NCBI RefSeq assembly: GCF_008831285.2
Contig: NC_045138.2
Coordinates: 36,323,115 to 36,387,114, forward strand
Direction of reading: 5' to 3'
Source: Nymphaea colorata
Taxonomy: Eukaryota > Streptophyta > Magnoliopsida > Nymphaeales > Nymphaeaceae
DNA: 64,000 bases
Shown: one piece after another, positions 58,486 through 64,000 of the stretch
How the letters are laid out: every line of letters starts with the position of its first letter
Position numbering within the stretch: the stretch's first letter is position 1
Position numbers and translations under genes: made by a program
Notes under the pieces: model-generated
Told to the model about the DNA's origin: nothing
Databases searched by the model: none
Seen by the model: only the letters and a program-made list of their open reading frames with translations

Positions 58486-58669
58486 GGTTGTGTTTGATGA
58501 CCGTAGATCCGAGATGCCCCCACCCCCGATTTCAAATCCATGTTTTTTACATGAAGGTGTGGATTTAGAGGTAGATGCTGAAATCCGCAATTTGAAACAC
58601 TACGGATTTCATCTATCATGGATTTGAGATTCCCTGGAATCTTAGATCTGTGGAGAATCAAACGCAACC
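58486..58669. mobile_element. Small inverted-repeat (MITE-like) element
   Basis: The left end GGTTGTGTTTGAT matches the inward reading of the right end GGTTGCGTTTGAT, and the similarity extends for about 30 bp (CGTAGATCCGAGAT versus CACAGATCTAAGAT). The 184-bp unit has no coding capacity and contains further ATTTCAAATCC / GGATTTGAGAT inverted pieces. No clear target duplication was found, so the superfamily is open. Confidence 0.6.
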
Positions 58670-59845
58670 AAAATGAAAACCTCCCATGTTTTAATAAAAG
58701 AAGAATGGAATTTAGCTAAATAAGGCAGCCAGGGTTTGGCTTATGGCTCTTTTGGCCTTTTCTAAGAGCTGAGCTCAACCTTGGCATAAGTCGAGGAATA
58801 CAAAACCCAGCTGTAACAGACCTTTAAGTAAGGTCATATTTCTTGTCTATTTATTGTTCACTTAGTGCTAGTAGCTGCAGGCAGTTGCCTACATTGACCC
58901 ACATAATTTATTTTGTTTACATGCCCATTCCTTCACATAATTTACTTTTATCATATATTGGCGCCCCTCAAAACTAAGAGTTGAAGATAACTTGAAGTAG
59001 GAGTGCCTCTAAGCCACAAATTTCTAGATCCGCCGTCATTGTTTGGTACCCTGACTTGCTCCTATCATAATCTTTTTTCAAGGAGAGTTACTGCTCCTCT
59101 TCCTTGATACCTCATGAATTGATTGTCTGCTTTCCATCTCATTAAAGAGCGACGATTTGCTTGCTTTTTAAAGAGATCTAAGCTCCCTCTTAATCCTTGT
59201 TATTTGAGGGGAGTTCCTCCTTCAGATGAATTGATCGTAACTTAGTTGATCTCAATAAAAAGAGAGAGAGAGAGCTGTTCCTAAGGCCTTTATCGTTAGT
59301 AGATCTTTTTCTCCAAGAAGCTAGCAATATGGCGCTAAGATTGCGAAGGAAAGAGATCTACCGATTGCTAATTGCAAAAAAGGGTCTTGGTTATTAAGGC
59401 CATGCGCTTTTGTTGATGAATTCTGTCCCCATCTTCTTGGGGATACGTGATTCTGATATCTACAAATCTAGTTTTGTATCGAATTTCATCTGGCCAAACT
59501 GCCTGCCTTCTAATACTTGCATTCCATTTGGATCTCAAATTAAATGAGTAGAAATAGTATTTTACCATTCAAAAGAGAGCCAAAATTCCCATTAAATCCC
59601 TCATTTAGGGCCTACTTTCGGTAAACTACGTTTCAACTTGCATGTACAGGCGCCTTTGTTTGCACTTAATTAGCTAAATAATGTGTAGATATTGCAACAG
59701 CCACAGCCGAAGAATTCTCATTAAAAGAGCTGGGGACAAAAATGAGAAAAAGATGGAGACAGAATTTAATCTAAAACAATAATCCAAGGTACTTAACAAT
59801 CCCGGCATTTTGGGGGAAAAAATACGGTCAACTGAGAAGGTGACA
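58670..59845. other. Intergenic stretch before the tRNA gene
   Basis: No recognisable gene. A GA run lies at 59261-59273. Confidence 0.4.
59817..59822 (-). terminator. Pol III terminator of the tRNA-Ala gene
   Basis: A six-T run on the minus strand, 23 nt beyond the tRNA 3' end. Confidence 0.7.
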
Positions 59846-59918
59846 TGGAGGTGCGGGGAATCGAACCCCGTGCCTCTCGCATGCGAAGCGAGCGCTCTAC
59901 CATATGAGCTACACCCCC
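59846..59918 (-). tRNA. tRNA-Ala, anticodon CGC
   Basis: The 73-nt gene folds into a full cloverleaf. The acceptor stem GGGGGTG/CACCTCC has one G:U pair, the D-arm is GCTC ATATGGTA GAGC, the anticodon arm CTCGC TTCGCAT GCGAG has CGC at 59883-59885, and the T-arm is CGGGG TTCGATT CCCCG; discriminator base A. There is no intron, and the internal A and B boxes are intact. The anticodon reads GCG codons. Confidence 0.95.
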
Positions 59919-59929
59919 GCCGTTATGTG

Positions 59930-60680
59930 AAGTTCGAAGCTTTGAGATTACGTAGCGGACTAGCCGTACAGTCCCCTATCTGTCCTTATTCAGAGTGGAG
60001 GGCCAGCCCCCCGCCCCCAAGTTGACGGAGGAAATGGGAGAGGTCCGTCTCCCATAAATGACTCCTCCTTTATGACTCACCAGCCCCCCCCCACCCTTCC
60101 TCTCATTAAATTCATAAAAAAATTGTCTGACAATACATAAACCTAGTGTTTGATATAAGGGGCACATTCTTCTGAAATAGACGTATTCACCGCACCCAAC
60201 CTTCATCTTTTTCGTTTACAGCGCACCAAGAGACATGTACCAGGTGGAGGCTAGCAAAAAATTTTGTTGCTTTCGGTGATCCGGGATCATTCACCAGAAA
60301 TGGCCTTTCCTGTGAAACTTGACAAAGCCGGCAGAAGTCGCTCCTGGCGTTTAGTCAACGCTCGGCTTGCCTGTGTGGGGATATCCGTCCGCACCAGAGG
60401 GCCGATGGCCAGCACTTTATAATGCCGGCAAAGGGTAAAAGAAAAGTTCACACGTATTGCTCCATACGTATACACACCTGTTGCAGAACATACTATCTAT
60501 AAATCAGAGAGAAAATGTTTTCCAAATTTGGATTCATTATACACATATTTATACATCAAAAAAATCTATAGAGAAGAAAATAACGCAATCTCTGATCTAT
60601 GCTACCACAATCTTTCCATTACTAATTATACAAGACATTTCTACATCAAAAAACTATAAAAAAAAAAAGCAACAACTGAA
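59930..60680. other. Intergenic stretch right of the tRNA gene
   Basis: Nothing recognised. It has a C-rich stretch near 60083-60100 and AT-rich DNA from 60480. Confidence 0.4.
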
Positions 60681-60681
60681 T

Positions 60682-60792
60682 CTAATCAATAACACCACAA
60701 TCTTTTAGTCTTTTGATAGCCACCAGTATGTCATCTTGCAAGTAGCCGTTGTAGACATTTCCAAAGCCACCATTTCTCAATATTGTCAGTTG
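60682..60792 (-). pseudogene. Fragment of a receptor-like kinase exon (NIK/SERK-type, LRR-RLK II)
   Basis: The minus strand reads NGGFGNVYNGYLQDDILVAI followed by KRLKDCG and a stop. This is the glycine-rich loop and the Lys-bearing strand of subdomain II, in the style GGFGNVYKGYLQDGTLVAVKRLKDG of NIK-like kinases. Just upstream, GCAACTGACAAT (ATDN) is in another frame, so a few codons of the usual ATDNFSSKNIL are lost. The rest of the kinase is absent. Confidence 0.7.
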
Positions 60793-61347
60793 CTATTAGA
60801 ACTTATGTAAAAGTGTTGAAACTAAGAGAAGTTTGTAGAGGATACCTCTAAGTCCGATATGCTGACGAGTGACGAGACACCATGGACCATAGCTTTCTCC
60901 ATCTGCTTAAGCACAGAATGAAGATTCCTCAATAAACCCCACTTTGATTGACATCAGTATATAGCACGATACCACTTGACATTTACATCAAGGAAGCTAA
61001 AGCTTTCTTTCTAGCAGTCTGCAAGAAATTTCAATGGTATTTTAGCACCTGAAAGATAGCAATACAGGTAAATTTGTGTTGCATAATCCAATAATGCCTC
61101 TGATAGATCATTAGTTGATACCAACTAAAAAAAAAAATCATGAGACATCGTTTTAGCTATAAGAAACAAGTGAGATATGTAGAATATTAGCGTCTTCTAC
61201 TGTTGACTGTTTTACCCTGACATGGAGCTGACAACTCCTTCTTCCACAAGAGTGATTAAATGAATATCAGCAGGTGCAACAAAAGCAGTGTACCAATAAA
61301 GCCAAATAAACAGAAAATATACTTTGTATCTAAATAAACTTACTTAC

Positions 61348-61421
61348 AATCAACTGAATTCTGATTCTTTATATGTTTTGCTGATCTATATCCAATATAT
61401 TTGCAACAGTAGGTGGGACAC
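61348..61421 (-). pseudogene. Decayed copy of a 75-bp exon
   Basis: The minus strand reads GVPPTVANILDIDQQNI then a stop. It resembles the block at 61915-61989 with a frameshift; acceptor (CTTACAG) and donor (GTAAGT) sequences are kept. The similarity also extends into flanking DNA on both sides. Confidence 0.55.
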
Positions 61422-61789
61422 CTGTAAGGTTTGAATGGCGAAAAGTATAAATCTTGATTTCCTGTCATAAATCTTAACAAAACTAATTGGTGAACAAAAT
61501 GGTAAAAGGTTTAGTACTTAATCCAAAAAAATATATCTTTTTGCCCCCACATTCCTGAGATAAGGACAACAGTAACACAGGAAGTTCAGAGACATACCAA
61601 ATTAGATAATATTTCGGGAAATGGATTGAAGCTAGTGAGTTCTATATTCAGGAATTAATCAGAACAGTCTGCCCGAACATCAGAAATTTATCTAACAAAA
61701 CCACCATTTTGGACCATCAATAGCGATTCTAAGCAATCTCCATAACAGCTCACAATACACAAAATAAACGAATATCTGAACCCAATTAC

Positions 61790-61818
61790 AAGGTGATTCT
61801 CTCGAACAAAACTTTGAC
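61790..61818 (-). other. Possible 29-nt micro-exon
   Basis: The stretch is bordered by TCTATGCAG and GTAATT on the minus strand. In the phase left by the exon at 61915-61989 it would read SQSFVRENHL. Support is only the splice-like borders and matching phase. Confidence 0.3.
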
Positions 61819-61914
61819 CTGCATAGACATTGAAAGAAAGTATCCAGTTCAATGAAATGCCAGCATGAAAGAAGTCCAAGAAAATACAGTTTGTATCTAG
61901 ATAAACCTACTTAC

Positions 61915-61989
61915 TTTCAATTGACTTCTGGCTTTTTATATGTTTAGTGGGATCTATATCCAATCCATTTGTAACAGTAGGTGGAACAC
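61915..61989 (-). other. Possible exon of an unrecognised minus-strand gene
   Basis: Bordered by a good acceptor (CGAATCTTTCAG) and donor (GTAAGT), this 75-nt block is open in the reading GVPPTVTNGLDIDPTKHIKS then QKSIE. The family is not recognised. A second, broken copy lies 572 bp further along the minus strand at 61348-61421. Confidence 0.45.
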
Positions 61990-62676
61990 CTGAAAGATTC
62001 GAAAGTAGGACCCCGGAGACAGGAATCGGGTTTGATCATGTCAATGCATTAGCCAAAATTGGTGGACACTAGATCTGCAAACATGTGGAATCCAGGACAC
62101 ACAAGTATATCAAATTGAATTTGATGCAGCCAAAAGTGACAACCATTGTACTAAATCTGGCCCATTTGCAACTCTATAAAATGGCATATAAATATCAGTA
62201 TTAAGTGAAGAAGCTGACCCCAAGAAAAAAAAAAGGCATAAAAAGAACATGTGCACCAGAGTAAAAGAAACCAAAATATGAGAAGGACAAAAGCTAAAGA
62301 AACTACTTGCATTATAATTCTCATTCAGGTGGATTTCAATTGCTGTTTCTTGAGAACCTCCCATCTTCGTAGTGGAAGTGGCTACTTGATTTTATACAAT
62401 GATGGCCACCAAATTTCCCATTCATGTTCCATGCTTTTTGATGGTGACAAATGTCTTTTCACCCTCAAAATGGATATGATGGTGGTGTTTCACTAAACAG
62501 CAAGCATGATTTTTAAATACAAGAGTTCAATGCAGCATGAAGTATATGTCCAACAAATAATACAATACTGTCCAACAATTTAATTTTTGAAGCAACTACT
62601 ATACCAGTCTATGAATCAAAATAATAGTTAGCTTCAGTAAAATTAAATCCAATCCACAGCCCTATCCAACAATTAC

Positions 62677-62750
62677 TGAAGAGCAGCCTTGGCTTCCTCA
62701 AGAGTTTCAACTGCATGACCAACTTGAAATGGTATCTTTTGAATGTTGAA
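62677..62750 (-). other. Possible exon of an unrecognised minus-strand gene
   Basis: An acceptor TTTCATATGCAG precedes a 74-nt block reading FNIQKIPFQVGHAVETLEEA then KAALQ. It ends either at a donor GTAATT or, read on, at TAA (CAG TAA). The composition looks protein-like but matches no family I know. Confidence 0.45.
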
Positions 62751-63243
62751 CTGCATATGAAAGTGAAACCAGATTTGGCAGGCAAAAAATTATAATTTTA
62801 ATAATAGAAACTCATATCTGGGTGGTCTCCATCTGGGTATCTCAGAAGAGATTAAGTATAAAAAATTCCACTGAAGTTTAGAGTTCAACAAATAAGAGAA
62901 AAATCCTTTCCCATCCTTAAGGGGAGAACATAACTATCTCAAATGGAGTTGCATCGCACGGTGAACAAAAGTGGCATGATTTTTTTTTCCTCCCCTATAA
63001 CAGACTGCACATTTGCAGGCCTCCAATTGATTACAAGGCCAAAATTACAAGAAGGACCATCCAGCCTGAGTCTATCATGAACATGTTTGAATTACCTAGT
63101 GATGCCATGAAACATGCATGACATAGTCAACATCACGTATACTATGACAATATGAACATATGCAAATGTAGAGAATGCATCTGTTTTATCAACCAAGTTA
63201 TACATATCGTGCTACATATGCCTATTCCATAGCTACCCTACAC

Positions 63244-63325
63244 CGTATCTTGTCGGTTTCATGCTTAAGTTCTCCAGTAGCTGTAAACAACTCTTTGTCC
63301 TTCAGCCGAATCCTCACCACATAAC
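63244..63325 (-). other. Possible exon of an unrecognised minus-strand gene
   Basis: An acceptor TTATGTAG precedes a block whose only open frame reads YVVRIRLKDKELFTATGELK then HETDKIR. A donor GTGTAG or, six bases on, GTAGCT follows; the latter joins in phase to 62750. An upstream mini-exon candidate at 63384-63406 (MDDRFAL, donor GTAAGC) is out of phase with it, so the model is incomplete or the gene is decayed. Confidence 0.4.
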
Positions 63326-63429
63326 CTACATAAGTACAACCGAGACAATACCTCAAATAAACTGTAAAAAGAGTCGTGCTTACCTTAAAGCAAACCGATC
63401 ATCCATCTTCAAAGCCGCCCTGTGCTTTA

Positions 63430-64000
63430 GGGTTTAGTCTTCAATGTTGAATAACTCATTCACTATCAATGATAGAGAGCCTTCCCGATGCCATTCCCCA
63501 GCACAAACGGACAGGAGCTGCTTAGTAGAAATTGAAGTCCCCGTATGGTTAACTCCATTTTAGTTTATGAATGAACGATAGGGGGAAGGTGAGCGGCTGG
63601 TTCTCCTCCATGGTGAATCGCGAGGGCAGCAGGGTTGAGCGCAAAAAGGTCTTCAAAGATAAAAAGATATAAATCTCCCTCTCCCCCTCCCTCCCCTCTC
63701 CCTCTCAGTGAGAGGACATCGCTGCTGCGCGTCTCCTCTATGATTCAGACTTCGTCGACCCAACGAAATGTCTGCCTCAAAGACGGAGCTAAGAGAGCGA
63801 TGGCGCAACATTATCTTTGGAGGAACGTTTATTTAGGGAAAGGCCGGCGGTGAGCTTCTGTGACCCAAAGCCGACACAGGGTCTTCCATGTGTCGGGAAC
63901 AACATGCCGTGGGAGGTGAAATATGGCGTATTGAGCCGTTATTAAAACTTTAAACATTAGCCGTTGGTTGCCGCGCAAATTTAGGGACACCCACCTATGT
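63430..64000. other. Right end of the window, probable promoter-like GC-richer region
   Basis: A CT/CCCTC-rich block lies at 63676-63706. The 72-codon plus-strand frame at 63635-63853 shows no domain. If the exon-like blocks to the left form a real gene, this stretch would be its promoter. Confidence 0.3.

Noticed and set aside
59810-60025. Plus-strand frame across 59.8-60.0 kb
   Set aside because: It is antisense to the tRNA-Ala gene; the apparent protein is the complement of the tRNA.
1-64000. CRISPR array, operon-like or prokaryotic gene cluster
   Set aside because: No regularly spaced repeats; all convincing genes are plant nuclear genes with introns or typical plant single-exon families.

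Overview
The window is nuclear DNA from a flowering plant. Host genes have GT-AG introns, most intergenic space is AT-rich, leaders carry GA/CT microsatellites, and several plant-specific families occur (PPR, VQ, MYB-CC, plant O-fucosyltransferase-like). The species cannot be told from the sequence alone. Left part (1-21 kb, plus strand): a ten-coding-exon O-fucosyltransferase family gene (2649-14780) whose second intron is swollen by a decayed LINE, itself carrying a nested hAT-like MITE. It is followed by a five-exon 4'-phosphopantetheinyl transferase gene (16796-19174) and, only 194 bp later, an intronless E-class PPR gene (19369-20793). A convergent six-exon gene for a small secreted LRR protein (SERK ectodomain-like, LRR1 type) lies on the minus strand at 21207-24937. 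The middle, 25-34.6 kb, is gene-poor, with degenerate tandem repeats and small duplications. Next come three minus-strand genes: a small membrane-anchored Cys-rich protein (34705-35070), a MYB-CC/G2-like transcription factor of PHL7 type (36158-39317) and a VQ-motif protein of the sigma-factor-binding-protein type (44656-45099). The right part is repeat-rich: a young Ty1/copia LTR retrotransposon with perfect 5-bp target duplication (47284-52193), two tRNA-derived SINEs each bounded by a 12-14 bp target duplication (52327-52565 and 57704-57933), a CACTA-like DNA transposon remnant with internal rearrangement (about 53015-55140) and a small inverted-repeat MITE (58486-58669). A tRNA-Ala(CGC) gene on the minus strand (59846-59918) ends this stretch. 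From 60.7 to 63.4 kb the minus strand holds exon-like pieces: a NIK-type receptor-kinase fragment, a duplicated 75-bp exon and two further open exon-like blocks, which may be a decayed or unrecognised gene. The genes show no shared pathway; this looks like an ordinary euchromatic plant neighbourhood. I found no CRISPR, operon or clearly new multi-gene system. The most interesting signals are structural: a dead tandem copy of an O-fucosyltransferase exon, the nested and target-duplicated repeats, a 59-nt hairpin, a CX3C-rich orphan protein and the unexplained exon-like blocks near the right end.
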